A stretch of DNA of 64,000 nt from assembly GCA_024036415.1 (NCBI GenBank), contig JAMWET010000761.1, positions 849,218-913,217 on the forward strand, read 5' to 3'. The position numbers and the translations under genes were made by a program. Shown here piece after piece: positions 1 to 11,640 of this stretch (position 1 is its first letter; each line of letters begins with the position of its first letter). The notes beneath the pieces were generated by a model that saw only the letters and a list, made by a program, of their open reading frames with translations, had not been told where the DNA came from and did no database searches. The DNA is from Prochilodus magdalenae (Eukaryota > Chordata > Actinopteri > Characiformes > Prochilodontidae).

Positions 1-872
1 ACATAATTAAACAGAAAGTAATAAATTACTCAGAAAAGAAAATCACTCCATACATTTTTAATTAGACCATTAAAACACTTAAATTTGGACATCAGTAGAA
101 TTAGAGTACAATTTAACTTTTTAATTTTTAATTTTAATTTTTAGTTTGAAATTGAAATCATTTAACCCAATTCAATAAAATTTGTTAGTTTTAATTCTTT
201 TAATTTCTTTAATTCATAGACCTATACCGCCAATTTGTTTCCAATCAATTTTCAAAACAATCTTGAAAACAGGAATTCCACAGATTTTACCAATTGTCTG
301 CATGAATAAATCATTCATGAGAAACCTAACTAATCAGGGTTGTTCACAATGTATAGCAATCAGATGCTTGAAGTGTACATTGCTTCTTAAAGCTCCTCGC
401 AGAAAGACATTACATGAAATAGCCATGAATAAGCAAACTGATGCCTGAGACAGTGTGGGGCGATAAGCTTTTTAGAGTCTATTCATGTGATGGAGGGTGT
501 GTGGTGAAAGTAAGGTTTTCCCTCCATTTCATTAAAATCAACATTATGAAAATTCACTACACACATGTAGGTGGTTTTGAATAGTATATAGACATCCCCA
601 CCCCTGCTTCCTATCGGTCATTAAGCTCATTAAGCTTCCCTATAAATAAACTATTTTACATCAGACCACTGAATGTCATCTCAGCAATTAAAATATATAG
701 AAATTTGGATTTTTCACTTTTAAAATAATACTCTAAAGCTTTTATTTCTTGTATATTCTTGAGTACAATTAAATGTTGATACATTTTGACTTTGTGGCCT
801 CATGTTCTCATTTTAATTGAGTGATATGATACTTTCACTCATACTTATGCTGGTAAAATGCAGTTAACATAC
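1..872 (-). other. col4a2: col4a2 intron 16, partial
   Basis: AT-rich intron, with T-rich simple sequence around 115-170. No further exon with Gly every third residue is visible on the minus strand. Confidence 0.7.
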
Positions 873-908
873 CTTTATTCCTGGCCATCCATTTCTTCCT
901 GGGATTCC
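873..908 (-). CDS. col4a2: col4a2 exon 16 (last exon in window)
   Basis: A 36-nt exon of four triplets, GIPGRNGWPGIK (residues 280-291), between acceptor ctacttttag and donor gtatgt. Later exons lie to the left of the window. Confidence 0.88.
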
Positions 909-1022
909 CTAAAAGTAGTAAAATATTGCTAGTCACAATTTGCATATGACATTACAACAAAACATTGATTATTAAATATTAACAACAACAGCATCAGCAT
1001 GATAATAATAATGACTGTATAC

Positions 1023-1079
1023 CCGTGGTCCTGGACCGCCCATGATGCCTTTCTCGCCTTTGGGGTATGCAGAGGTATC
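1023..1079 (-). CDS. col4a2: col4a2 exon 15
   Basis: A 57-nt exon codes DTSAYPKGEKGIMGGPGPR (residues 261-279). KGEKGIMG corresponds to human KGEEGIMG. The donor reads CGG/gtatac, which is weaker than its neighbours. The frame stays open into the next exon. Confidence 0.88.
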
Positions 1080-1242
1080 CTGCATTAAAAGTAAACAAAC
1101 ATCAGAGAGAAACAAAATGAGAGAGGATTAAGAAGGAAAACACAAAACTGTGTCAGTTCAAACATAATAACATAACATCAATGAAAACATATAAGGTTAC
1201 ACTCTATCAGCTAGAATAAACTGCAGCACAGGGGTGACCTAC

Positions 1243-1287
1243 CCAGCCTCCTTTTTCACCCTTCACACCTTTTTCACCTGTGTCACC
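1243..1287 (-). CDS. col4a2: col4a2 exon 14
   Basis: A 45-nt exon of five triplets, GDTGEKGVKGEKGGW (residues 246-260), matching the lysine-rich GEKGSEGEPG region of the human chain. The acceptor is tttcttctgcag and the donor gtaggt. Confidence 0.9.
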
Positions 1288-1497
1288 CTGCAGAAGAAAT
1301 TACAAGTAACTGATGATATAATGGTACAGAACTAGGCTTATGTATATCTACACATCACAACACAAACCAATAGCTGCTGTACTTTGACATAATACTTTCT
1401 GTACTGTGCTTTTTACCAAACAAATTTTCATTAGTCATTTCATTGCAAATCTCTCCAGGTAGCCTGCTAATCAAAATACATGATACCCCAAACTGAC

Positions 1498-1554
1498 CTG
1501 TGTGGGTTTTTCTAATGGTCCTGTCCCTGGAGGTCCTGGCTCTCCAGCATCCCC
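1498..1554 (-). CDS. col4a2: col4a2 exon 13
   Basis: A 57-nt exon codes GDAGEPGPPGTGPLEKPTQ (residues 227-245), ending in a non-helical stretch. Human alpha-2 also has an interruption here (GIPSDTLHP and following), but longer. The donor is gtcagt. Confidence 0.88.
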
Positions 1555-1671
1555 CTGTCAATAAAATAAGAAATGCAGGTCATTTAGCCCAGAGGACAGT
1601 TACTTTCCTCAACATTCTGATGTTACCGTCTCGCATGAGCTCATGCATCAAAGAACAGATTTTTGCATTAC

Positions 1672-1710
1672 CTGGTCTCCTTTTTCTCCCTTGAGGACTA
1701 CAGTACTCCC
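1672..1710 (-). CDS. col4a2: col4a2 exon 12
   Basis: A 39-nt exon codes GSTVVLKGEKGDQ (residues 214-226). It contains a short interruption before KGEKGD, matching human GLGFYGVKGEKGDV. The acceptor is cctgttgcag and the donor gtaatg. Confidence 0.9.
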
Positions 1711-1817
1711 CTGCAACAGGAAAATCATACATTCTTAAATATTTTCCATCAAACAAAGTTAATTAATTAATTTTTTATTTTGAAGCAGATTTCTTCAGTT
1801 TAAAAAGGCTGGCTTAC

Positions 1818-1853
1818 TGGTGGTCCTGGAGGTCCGTAATCACCTGGGGGACC
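1818..1853 (-). CDS. col4a2: col4a2 exon 11
   Basis: A 36-nt exon of four triplets, GPPGDYGPPGPP (residues 202-213), between acceptor ttccactgcag and donor gtaagc. Confidence 0.92.
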
Positions 1854-1941
1854 CTGCAGTGGAAATGTTAGATGTGAATAAGAGATGATGGTGATGTGAA
1901 AAAGCTACATCTAAGAGTAGGAGCAGATGTATACTACTCAC

Positions 1942-1995
1942 CCGTGGACCCTGAAGACCTGGTCGTCCTGGGTAACCTTGACCTCCAGGAGTGCC
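1942..1995 (-). CDS. col4a2: col4a2 exon 10
   Basis: A 54-nt exon of six triplets (residues 184-201), GTPGGQGYPGRPGLQGPR. The 54-nt length is typical of collagen exons. The donor is gtgagt. The acceptor is ttaag, acceptable but with a weak pyrimidine tract. Confidence 0.92.
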
Positions 1996-2098
1996 CTTAA
2001 TGAAGAACAACAAAACAGTATTAGATTAGATCCACTGAACATAACCTTAAACCTGTCTGGGAAAAAAATCATCAAAATCATGTGCTTTTTGAACTCAC

Positions 2099-2134
2099 AA
2101 TTATTCCTGGATATCCCGGTGACCCTACTTCTCC
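2099..2134 (-). CDS. col4a2: col4a2 exon 9
   Basis: A 36-nt phase-0 exon codes GEVGSPGYPGII (residues 172-183). It follows the interruption just as GEPGEPGLVGFQ does in human alpha-2. The acceptor is ttgacccag and the donor gtgagt. Confidence 0.9.
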
Positions 2135-3125
2135 CTGGGTCAAGACACGGAAAGATGAACGGAAAACATACATTTTACACATGGCTGAGTTTAGAGAATT
2201 GGGAAGCATAGAAGATGGATGTGGAGCAAAATTGTGTATATATCAATGCGGTTGTGCAAATAACTTGTGATTATGTGAAAAATGTAAAATATATATATTT
2301 TTTATTGTATTAATTTGGCTTCTTGATTACTTTGAGTCTTGGAAGTTTTTCCTTCCAGTGGCAATATACTATGCACAAAAATAGAAGTTGATTAAACAGT
2401 AGATTGCATGTGCTGATAAAATAATAAGAAATTAGCTGTTTGCTGCCTAATAAAGCCAAAAACCTGATGCTAACAGCTGAATAATGGTAACAGTTGAAGA
2501 TAACCTACAAAGGTTCTTCATGAAACTTGCATAATCATTGACTGATGCATTCACATAACAATATCTGCACCGTGTTTATAACCATTTATAGCTATGTTAT
2601 GAAGCATCATTAAGGAATAAAGCTCCTGTGACAACAGGTAAACACAAAAGTCCCTTTACATAAAGGCCCTTTGCATCTGAAAATTGTCATTCACTTACTG
2701 ACATAAGCTGCTTATAAAAAGTGTTGATTTTTCAAATATGTTATTTAATACTTATGCACATTTCATGAAGTCCCAGTGTAGGTAGGTGACCTTTCATTTT
2801 GTCACTACCATATAATCATAACACTACTTCAACCTTACCAGGACTTTAAGTAGTAACAACATTTACTTAACTAATCACCATTTGGATTACCATTTGGGGC
2901 AGGGCTACACTCCCATTTTCTGGTCTAAAATGAAAGGGTGTGGCTTAAATAATGCTCTGCTTATGCACTAAAACTCTCTGTATTTGTGATATGCAAATGT
3001 GGAACCGTTTTTTTTTTTTTTGCCTTTTTAGTCTTTAAACATTTTTGAAAGTCAGCACTATTTGTTGAGCAATGCTGTTAATTTATTCTGCCTCGCATGG
3101 ATTACTGTTTCTACTCTACTCTCAC
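2135..3125 (-). other. col4a2: col4a2 intron 8
   Basis: An intron of 991 bp with a T12 tract near 3009. I see no known repeat or coding signal in it. Confidence 0.7.
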
Positions 3126-3194
3126 CCGAAATCTTTTCATGTAAACCGAAATCTCCAGTGGGTCACCCTTGTCACCCTTCCTTCCAGGCTGACC
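3126..3194 (-). CDS. col4a2: col4a2 exon 8: end of 7S helix and charged interruption
   Basis: A 69-nt exon codes four triplets (GQPGRKGDKGDP) and then the non-helical LEISVYMKRFR (residues 149-171). Human alpha-2(IV) has a similar charged interruption of 12 residues at the same place (YALPKEERDRYR). The donor is gtgagag. Confidence 0.93.
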
Positions 3195-3380
3195 CTGCAA
3201 AGAACAGAAAAGGAAAAGGTACGAGGTGAGAAAACTGTAGAGAGAACGACTGAAGCACATAGCACAGTTACGTAATGCTGAAAATGTAGAATAAAAGATG
3301 AGCTGTGGTGATAGTCCTCGAAGCAGACTTCAATCAAAGTTTTTTCTTGTTAAAGAACAAGAAGTATATGCTCCACATAC

Positions 3381-3497
3381 CGGATATCCTGGTGCACCAT
3401 CGTATCCTTGAAGTGCTGGTATTCCAGCATCTCCAGGCATCCCTTTACAGCCATCAGCACCGGGCTTGCCTCGAGAGCCTCCCTGCCCTGGGTGACC
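3381..3497 (-). CDS. col4a2: col4a2 exon 7: 7S helix with Cys126
   Basis: A 117-nt exon codes 39 residues (110-148), thirteen triplets beginning [24 protein letters not shown] is the alpha-2-type signature. Two departures from human alpha-2 are visible. The conserved N-glycosylation sequon after the cysteine (human CNGT) reads CKGM. Triplet ten reads Ala-Leu-Gln instead of Gly-X-Y (residue 137). The triplet count to the next interruption equals the human one. Confidence 0.95.
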
Positions 3498-3982
3498 CTG
3501 TGCGTAGGGAGAGGAGGAGAGGTCACACACAGTGCAGCACAGTATCTTTAAAGAGAAATCAGTCAGCATCATCATCAGTAAACCACAGCATAAACTCCGG
3601 GGCAGGATTAACCCAGTCCTGCTCTTAATCCAGCCACAAACACAACACGCATCATGTTGTTAGCTGTGTATTTCTTCCTGTGGAGTAGTGGAGTGTATAC
3701 GCGGTTTAAGAATTGACGGTGTAGACTGTAAAGAATGCTACCTTTATGTTACTTCATGCTTCAGGTTACTTCAGGTGATTTAGCTTGTTTTAATCAACTC
3801 AAACAAACACATTTAATGAAACTATGCAAAGAAATACATTATTAATTCAGACGTCAATAAACAACTTCTACCCTATATATACATATATATTGAGAGAGAG
3901 AGAATGTTCCAACATTAAGTGACCCATGTAGCAGAAATTCATTATTTTTTGCCCATGGAAATAAAACCGTGTTACTACTTAC
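3498..3982 (-). other. col4a2: col4a2 intron 6
   Basis: An intron of 485 bp with a short TATA/GAGA simple-sequence patch near 3875-3902. Nothing else is recognised. Confidence 0.7.
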
Positions 3983-4027
3983 TGGAATACCATCAGATCC
4001 TGAAAATCCAGGAACTCCTGCCATTCC
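3983..4027 (-). CDS. col4a2: col4a2 exon 6
   Basis: A 45-nt phase-0 exon codes GMAGVPGFSGSDGIP (residues 95-109). It matches the human segment VSGFPGADGIP. The donor is gtaagt and the acceptor tttttatag. Confidence 0.93.
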
Positions 4028-4171
4028 CTATAAAAAAGATAACAACATGACTAGGAAACTGAACAAATCCAAACACAAACACACACCAGATGCTAAAGAC
4101 ACTGTACCACCTCATATTAGCATAATTAGCATAATTTCCCTCATAATAATTTTCCTCATAATTTCATATTC

Positions 4172-4198
4172 TTGAATTTCCCTCTGGGATCAATAAAG

Positions 4199-4257
<59 letters not shown>
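4172..4257 (+). repeat. LINE-type 3' tail with (TATC)n microsatellite
   Basis: A unit reading ttgaatttccctctgggatc, then aataaagta, is followed directly by about 14 TATC/TCTA repeats. This tail with tetranucleotide expansion is common in fish genomes and fits the 3' end of a LINE-type retrotransposon. It sits in col4a2 intron 5, about 11 nt from the exon 5 donor. The same unit occurs inverted at 56279-56390. Confidence 0.75.
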
Positions 4258-4268
4258 GAATTACTTAC

Positions 4269-4403
4269 CAATGATCCTTTCATGCCTGGGATGCCTCCCC
4301 TGCCCCGGTCACCCTTCTCTCCTTTGCCACCCTGGACACCAGGTTCACCCTGACGTCCTGTAGGTCCTCTAGGACCTTGAGGGCCAAGAAGGCCTGGATA
4401 CCC
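4269..4403 (-). CDS. col4a2: col4a2 exon 5: first Gly-X-Y repeats
   Basis: A 135-nt exon codes 45 residues (50-94), fifteen unbroken triplets starting GYPGLLGPQGPR and ending GIPGMKGSL. Human alpha-2(IV) has sixteen triplets here. The acceptor is ttaatcatag and the donor gtaagt. A TATC/GATA microsatellite begins about 11 nt inside the following intron. Confidence 0.95.
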
Positions 4404-5650
4404 CTATGATTAAAGACAGAAAAGCAGGTTGTCACCTGAAAACCAAAGACAGTTTTATGCTCTGTGTTGTACATCAAGTTATAGAGAATATAGAATGCTT
4501 TAACAGAATTCACGAGGATGCAGAGACACAAGAGTATTGAATATACAGTGAATGCTGAGGCATAGAAGAATGACTTACCTTAAACACAGGAAGGGGAGGG
4601 TTAAAAATAATCAACTTTAAAAAAAAAGACTTTATGCAACACACTTTAGGGGTATGGCAAATGAATTACAACACCACAAAAATGAGAAACACTGTATAAC
4701 ATATATTTTATCATTAATCTAAATAGTTAATAAGAAATAATCATTAATGTTCATCGCTATTTTACCATCATGTTATTTACTGCTAGAAGTCGTTTAATAC
4801 GTTTAACCACTAGATGGCAATATCCTCCAATGAATTCTTCACGCTCCTCTAATGTTGCCATCTGGTGGTTGCAAGACAACATTGCATTTCAAAATTTTTT
4901 ACTCCATCATGCACAGTCTGCTCACTGAGTCCATCTGCTGGTGAATGTTTGGTACATGCGTGCCTACATTCCCAAAGTAGTCCATCTGAATCTAAACCGC
5001 CAGCACATATATTTAGATCCTCAACCCACTCCCTTCCCCCAGCCCCGCATTGTTTTGTAACCGTAGGGGTGCTTTAAAGCTCCAGCTCACTGGTCCATGA
5101 GTCTATCAGCCTGACTGGGGTACACATGTGTTGGGACTTGTACTGTGTCGTGTGATGGAGCTGTAGTAGCCCCCTCCTCTGATAGACAGCAGTGATAGCC
5201 TGAACTTTTGCTATCTGAAATACGCATTTCAGACTCTGCCTGTCCTAATCTGTTCCTGCTAGAATATGTACACACGCACAGGCAGATCACAGCTGCTGTT
5301 AGAGCCAGGGGGAAGAAAGGCCAGGAGCATGGTTCTGTGTGATGGAACACAAAGGGGCCACACAATGCACACCTCTATCAACAAGCTGCTGTGCTGAAAA
5401 TGTGTCTTCATATGTTAAATTTAAAGACTTGTGATAATGATAAGAGGAACAGCAGGAGAAAGAGTAGATGGTTTGTGATAAAAAAAAATTGAAAGTTTCT
5501 TATGCATAGAACGGGGACAACTTTTACTTGACAATACTGTGATTCTGTGTTTCTTTGAAGTAGATCAGAGTGAATATACATACTCAGATCTCAGATGCAT
5601 ACTCATGTGCATTTCCCCATTATGAAAAGAATGTACAGTAATACTCCAAT
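4404..5650. other. Intron sequence, nothing recognised
   Basis: No coding, RNA or repeat signal that I can name. The short ORFs have no family features. Confidence 0.6.
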
Positions 5651-5654
5651 ATTT

Positions 5655-6385
5655 CAATTGAAATTACAGTCATCATCAAAAGAATAGGTGAACAAATACA
5701 CTCATATGGAATCAACCAACAGGAATGAAACTTGGTGGGTTGGTTTGACATCGCGAGACATGCAAATGACGTACGTTTAACGTTCGGCCATGCATGTGAC
5801 GTAATCAAGGACGGGTCATATTGCTACCAGACTGACCCAACAGCCACGATTGCAGACATTCAGTGGGCAGTGATGCTACATCATAAGTCATGAATTATCC
5901 TGTTAGTGCCAGCACCATTGGCAGTAAGCTGCACGATGCAGGACTACATGCATGCCAACCTTAATGACGACCACCCTTAACACCTCATCAGTGTTGCCAA
6001 GGACTGCAATTGTGTTGTACCAAACTGCCTTGGAGTGACTCAGAATGGCAGTAGGTCATCTTCAGTGACGAGTCCCGCTTTGTCTTGGTGGAGACAACCA
6101 ACGAATCTTTGTGTGGAGGAACCGTGTATAGCAATACATGTCCAGAAGACCCAGGGTCACTCTAACTTCACCTCTGCCCACAGAATCTGCAAGAACCGTG
6201 TGAGAATATTTAAGCTGCATTGGATATACAGTATTATCGCATGAGACCATTGGGAACCTCTACAACTCCATGCTGAGATGCATGCATGGTATACACGGCA
6301 GCCTGATGTCATACTGAGATACACAACTTCTAAATATTAGCCAAAATTTTTTGATACTGATGTGTTCCTGGTAATGGTGATGGTA
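5655..6385 (+). mobile_element. Degraded Tc1/mariner element, family A, copy 1
   Basis: Broken plus-strand reading frames resemble Tc1-type transposase. STIGSKLHDAGLHACQP near 5900 matches the usual helix before the catalytic domain. A GACGAGTCCCGCTTTGT stretch near 6067 matches the first catalytic Asp region (DESRF). ETIGNLYNSMLRCM near 6243 matches the C-terminal end. Stops and shifts break it everywhere. The 3' part recurs at 13620 and 35300. Confidence 0.6.
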
Positions 6386-9300
6386 AGTGTCTAATAATGA
6401 TGGAGAGGTACATATAGGGTGCTCTCTGGCAAAATAGTTCTCAAAGGGCTATTCTGTTCAGACTTTATTCCCATCTCTTAGTCACTGTGGTGAAAGGAGA
6501 CAAGTGTACAACCTCAGCTTCTTCACTTTGTATATCATTCAGCATCAACACAGAGGGTGAAATGGAGACATTTTCTTTCTTCAGTATCACATCCTTACTT
6601 TTTATTGTGTAGAGTAGTAGAAGCTGTCGCTGCATCTCAGAGCAGATTCCCCTCTCAGGTTGTAACTCAGACAGATAGCAGCATGGTGAAGGAACCATTA
6701 AGCCCTAATCACATTGTAATAAAGGTCACGGGTGAGGCCTTCTGAGTTCCAGGCGCGAAATATGTTAAACTGAGCTTCCTGAGGCCAAGGCCTGCTTTCT
6801 AATAGTGCTCAGCTTCAGTTCAGGGGTCACTCACCTCACAACGGGAAAGTGAGTGGTCAGACAAGACTGCAAGTACCATGGATTAGTTGCTTTTGAAAGC
6901 ACTTCTGAGAATTTGCTTTGAATCTAAGAAACAGATCTGACTGCAGTACATTTGGAGGTCATAGGCCAGCAAAGCCACAGCTAGGAATTCAGAGAGACAG
7001 TTCAATTCAGAGTACTAACAGGCTATATACACGACAAAGAAAGCTTAAGAAACTGTTTCAGGATCAAAGCTTTCACATGTTAGAAGTCAGATTGATGGAT
7101 AACTGGGTCCCTGGCAGAGAGAAGTTTCGCCCCTGGGGGAGTTCTCACCAGGAGGTCTGGATCCTTTCCCAAAATGCAACAGCTGTTCCTTATGGGGCTA
7201 AAGTCCACACAACTAAACTACCAAAACAATCATAAACAGTAATGAAAACACAAGGCTTCTCACAAGAAACGGGCATAGCCACTTTACCATAACCTGCACC
7301 CAGGCAAATTGACATTAACATAATAAGACTTGCAATTTGTTGCTATTTGGTAAGACAGTGCAGTGGGTGTTGTAAATGATTTTTGACTCATACCAATCCA
7401 CTGAGGGTGTGGTACAGTTTGGTAGGCACAAGGCAACAAAAGATTCACAGCATGTAAACTCATCATGCCTTTTGTTCAGAAACAGTGGGTGGCCAATTCC
7501 CGGAGATGTAACAACTAGGGTCTCATTTATGAGGGATTCTGGCACTGTTCCCCTAAACTCATAACAATCTGCACTTTTAGTTGAAATGCATACATGTGTA
7601 CATACGGAATAATATGATATATCAGCATGCAGACTCCTATATATTACTATATACAAGCAGCATAATACTGATTTATCGGCACAGTTTATGATTGAGTGCA
7701 CATCCATGCTCGATGGAAAACAGCTTATTACTGATTTGTTTCATCAGACTAACAAAGAAGCTGCATGAAGTGTGAAGTACATTTATAATCATATGCTTGT
7801 ATGTTTAAAATCTTAGCTGATAACATAATACCAATTTATGAATTTCGGGCTTTTCAGGAATGTCACATTCTTTACATACTGTACCTGCATACTTGTTTCT
7901 ACATCATTTGAGCTTGGCAGACGGGATACTTACTTACTCGGAATATTTGAAGTTATGAAAGTTTTGTGTTCCTATTTAGTTCCTATTTATTTTCTTTTCT
8001 TTTTCTTTTTTGGACAGTGACTATATGGAGCAATGATATATAGAAATCATAGTGGACTTTTCTGTTGCCTTGGGATTAAATATTTAATCGCTAATGGAAG
8101 CAAGATAACTTCACTTTAACTGCCATCTCTTTGTCATCAGGATAAAACATGGCTAAAAGCGAAGACAGCGCATTTATTCTCACAAAGTGACTGAGGTTAA
8201 ATCAACACAATGGTGATGGTCTCAGAGGTGAGAGCTAGGCTAGCTTTTGGCTGGTAGCCATTGTTAAACTGCCACAGAGGACAGTGAAGACTGAGGCAAG
8301 TGTGCTTTCACATCTGTCTTTTTGCTCACACTCAACAGATTCACACTGAGTTTGTTTTGCAGTCTCAGTCGAAAGCGTCGGATCAGTAGTGATGAGGTGA
8401 TTACAGCATGGAGTTAATCATTACAAACAGAAACACAGAGAACATATAAAGACAAGGATGTCATGGCTTCCTTTTCTTTTGTTTTAGATGTTTAGATAAA
8501 ATACCAATTAGTACATAATCATCCCCACAGAAATGAAGCCCAAACATGGGCTCATGGCTCTCTGTGTCTCCACAACTCTCTGACATCTGATAACGTGCTG
8601 TACCTCTTTACATAGGCAACTAGATTATACATTGTGTGCTAACCTGAGTATATACATTTTGGTAGTGTGAATCTAGTTATGTCCAGTGTTCTAAATAAAT
8701 GGTAAATCTGCTCCCTGAAAAATGACTAGCAGTGACCATTAGCTTTAATATACAACTCACAAACCTCCTTCCCATGTGTGTTGATGCTGTAAGCTCCATA
8801 AAGGATTCATCAGTGTATATATCACACTAAGCCATGCATTGAGCGAGAAAGAGAGATGGAAAGAGAGATTATTCACATTCCTTTGCACCACGTACACTTC
8901 AAGCTATACTCTCACACTAGAGATATATGTGTGTGTATCATCGTCACTGCAACTTGTCCTTATGTTTTGCTTTATATCTAAAAGAATATAAGTTTGAAAA
9001 AGAGAACTCATTCTCAAAGAGGACATGTCTTTTAAGGACGCAAGTGAATGATCAACTATGGAAGTCATATTGTGGTATTCCGACACTGGCTACTGGATAC
9101 ATGTGAAGTATGGCCATGCAGAATGGCAATGTGAAGAGCACCACAGGTTCATTGGACTCTATGTCTTGAGGAACCCTCCCTGCGGTCCTGGCTCTTTCAG
9201 TGGTGGTTTCTTCACTGCTGTTCAATAAAAGAGCATTTGCTTCATGTGTTTCCTGTCTCTCTTTCTTTGCCATGACTTCACGAGTTGATTTTGCATTTGA

Positions 9301-11190
9301 GACCTATACATCTTTTTTTGAGGTTGTGTTAATATGTAAACACGCACGACACTGTCCCAAAAAACAGCTTAAGCAATTTACTCTTTGAAATTCAGATTTT
9401 ACTTTTCTTCTAACTTTTCTTCTTTTCTTCTTTACTTCTTCTATCTAACGAATTAAACATTAAGATTTCTTTACATATACTTATATAGCATCACTAGTAT
9501 ATATATATATACATACAATGTTAGTACTGAAGCACAGCTCCATGTTCTTATAAAGCTTGTCTTATAAGAGCACTTGGAGAAACCTCTGTGAACTCCTAAA
9601 TGCTCTGAAGTCAAATCTTGCCTGTTTCATGTAATGACAAACAGACAGACAGAGCCAGGACTGAGACTGACCCAAATCTTTAGTTGCCAAAACAGCCTTT
9701 AACTTTTTTTAAATGGAATTTTGGGAATGAAAGTTAATGGGAACATGACCTCTGAAGCATAGTGGTAAGGAATAAGTGAGAATGCTGTAGGGGGCGCCAC
9801 ATCTGGCTGTTTGTACAGTACCTCTACCTCTGGCTCTGCTATCTTGAGCTCATATATTAGCATACCACAATAAGTTAAATGGTATAGGGTATACTGCTCT
9901 CTTTAGTGCATTGCCACAATGAATTTGAGGTGAATACATCAAGCAATAAGGCAGAAGAGGATATGCATTACAGTGATTCAATGATATGGCATTCTCTAGG
10001 TATGGTGGACGATATATGTTGATGCAAGAGTGCATAGATACCTTTTAGCCTGCTATATTTGACCAAAACAGAGTTCTATCTATACATTCAGTAGTTCATG
10101 CAATTAGCAAAATAGTCCATTCCCAACACAATGGTTTTAGGGGCTTGATACCCGAACACAGAATTCAGTTGTTAGGTGATCACAGGTAAGTATTTTGAAT
10201 ATGGTTCAGCTAATGGGTTGGTAAAAAAGAATTCAGAAATGGGATGACCAGTTGTGTGGATGAAGTGTGGATGTAAACCACAAATCTTCACATTTTGTCC
10301 TAAAATAAAGCTTTCTATATGGCTTTTGGCTTGTATCTACATTCCAGGTGAAGTCTGTAGCATTTCCCAACATTTGCCTTATGTTGCGAAAGGTTTGTCA
10401 GGGAACCAAAGTTGGTAGCTCTAAAGAACCCTATTTGGTACTTTTAAGGGAGTACATGTGACAGACTAGACATGGTCTGAGTATGGAGAGTCTTGCTGTT
10501 TCCTGGGTGGTCGCTCATGACCAATGCCCGACTGGCCTTTCTATGCTGTGTTTCTCCAGAGTTTCCTGTGTGCTGCAGGGCTACAGTCCAGATCAACCTT
10601 CAGACAAAGTGACCTACTTTCTGCTCCTTCAGCTGCAGCAGGCCTCAGCACCCCTTCCAAGAAAAGACGGAGCCCCGGGCAGAAAGAGAAAACAATAGAT
10701 GGTGGGGAAAAAGGATTTACAATCACGCCCCTGTTGATCACAACAAAAAATAGAACGACGGAGAATGACAAACAGCTTCGGATGCTGACAAACATGACTG
10801 AGTGGGAGAACAACAGCAAGGAAATACTGTTCCATTTTAGGAGTGAAGGTGCCTGTTTGTGTGTGAGACAGAGACAGAGTGGGTGAGTCGGAAAATACCT
10901 GGAGACTGCAAATATGGGCAGTTCAACACAGACCACACTAATGCTCATACTTGACCTCAAAAAGGGGCATTAGAATCGTAGTGAATCCTAGAAATACAGG
11001 TGCGTTCAGACTGCAGAGAGAAATGGGCCAATTCACCTTTTCTATCTAAAGTAATCATTTCGGGTAGTTTCTATTGATCCAGTCATCATGACATTTACAT
11101 GCAATCTAAAATCTGGGATTTTTAAATCATGTGAAAAATGTGTGTCTTATTATTACAGTATGTGCTTCAGAAACAACTGAAATTGTATTT
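6386..11190. other. Intron sequence, no supported gene
   Basis: There is simple sequence near 7980-8012 (TTTTCTTT) and 9498-9513 (AT), but no supported gene. A 130-codon minus-strand frame at 7315-7707 has weak Ig-like features (see findings). Remaining frames look like chance. Confidence 0.55.
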
Positions 11191-11199
11191 GATATTTTC

Positions 11200-11640
11200 A
11201 GTTACAATAAAGCCCACCGTTAATGTGGGTCCCCTGTGACTGAAACATTCCTAATAACGTGCAATTTCTCCACAAGCATTAATAACAGCTGAGATTCAAT
11301 TAGCTTCTGGATGTAGGCGACATTAATGTTCAGCCACTTCTGCGTCAAAGAAGTGGGCACTTAGGCCAAACTAGGTGGCTACCTTTCCTGGCACAATCCT
11401 GAGGAGAATTTTCTGTAGACTGGGATTTTTGCCACTGCTGGTGGACCCGTATGGCCATACGCTTTCATACACCTGCAAATTCAGCTACTTCCTTCACACA
11501 ATGGTCTTTGGTGCACCCAAGTTCAGTTCCTCTTTTTTGCCGATCATTAACATACGCTATGACCCATTTTCCAAGACGTTCGCTGCACTGTACCACCTCT
11601 CCTCAATCTATGAACCCTGTTACACACCCTGCAGTTATTA
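11200..11640 (-). mobile_element. Degraded Tc1-like element, family C
   Basis: Read on the minus strand, an N-terminal transposase-like stretch (VAEFAGV, then a W-containing helix) lies in 11375-11500. The end, near 11290-11330, codes VAYIQKLIES-like residues. The end segment recurs on the plus strand at 43190-43290 (AYIQKHFQSMP), which supports a dispersed family. The frames are broken. Confidence 0.45.

Noticed and set aside
3330..3575. Single 81-codon collagen gene on the minus strand
   Set aside because: This is exon 7 of col4a2 read through its flanking introns; splice sites at 3497 and 3381 bound the real coding part.
4201..4257. CRISPR-like array
   Set aside because: It is a simple tetranucleotide microsatellite in a vertebrate genome, with no spacers.
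10541..10960. 139-codon minus-strand gene
   Set aside because: It overlaps a 120-codon plus-strand frame, has no recognisable domain and no flanking collagen or splice logic.
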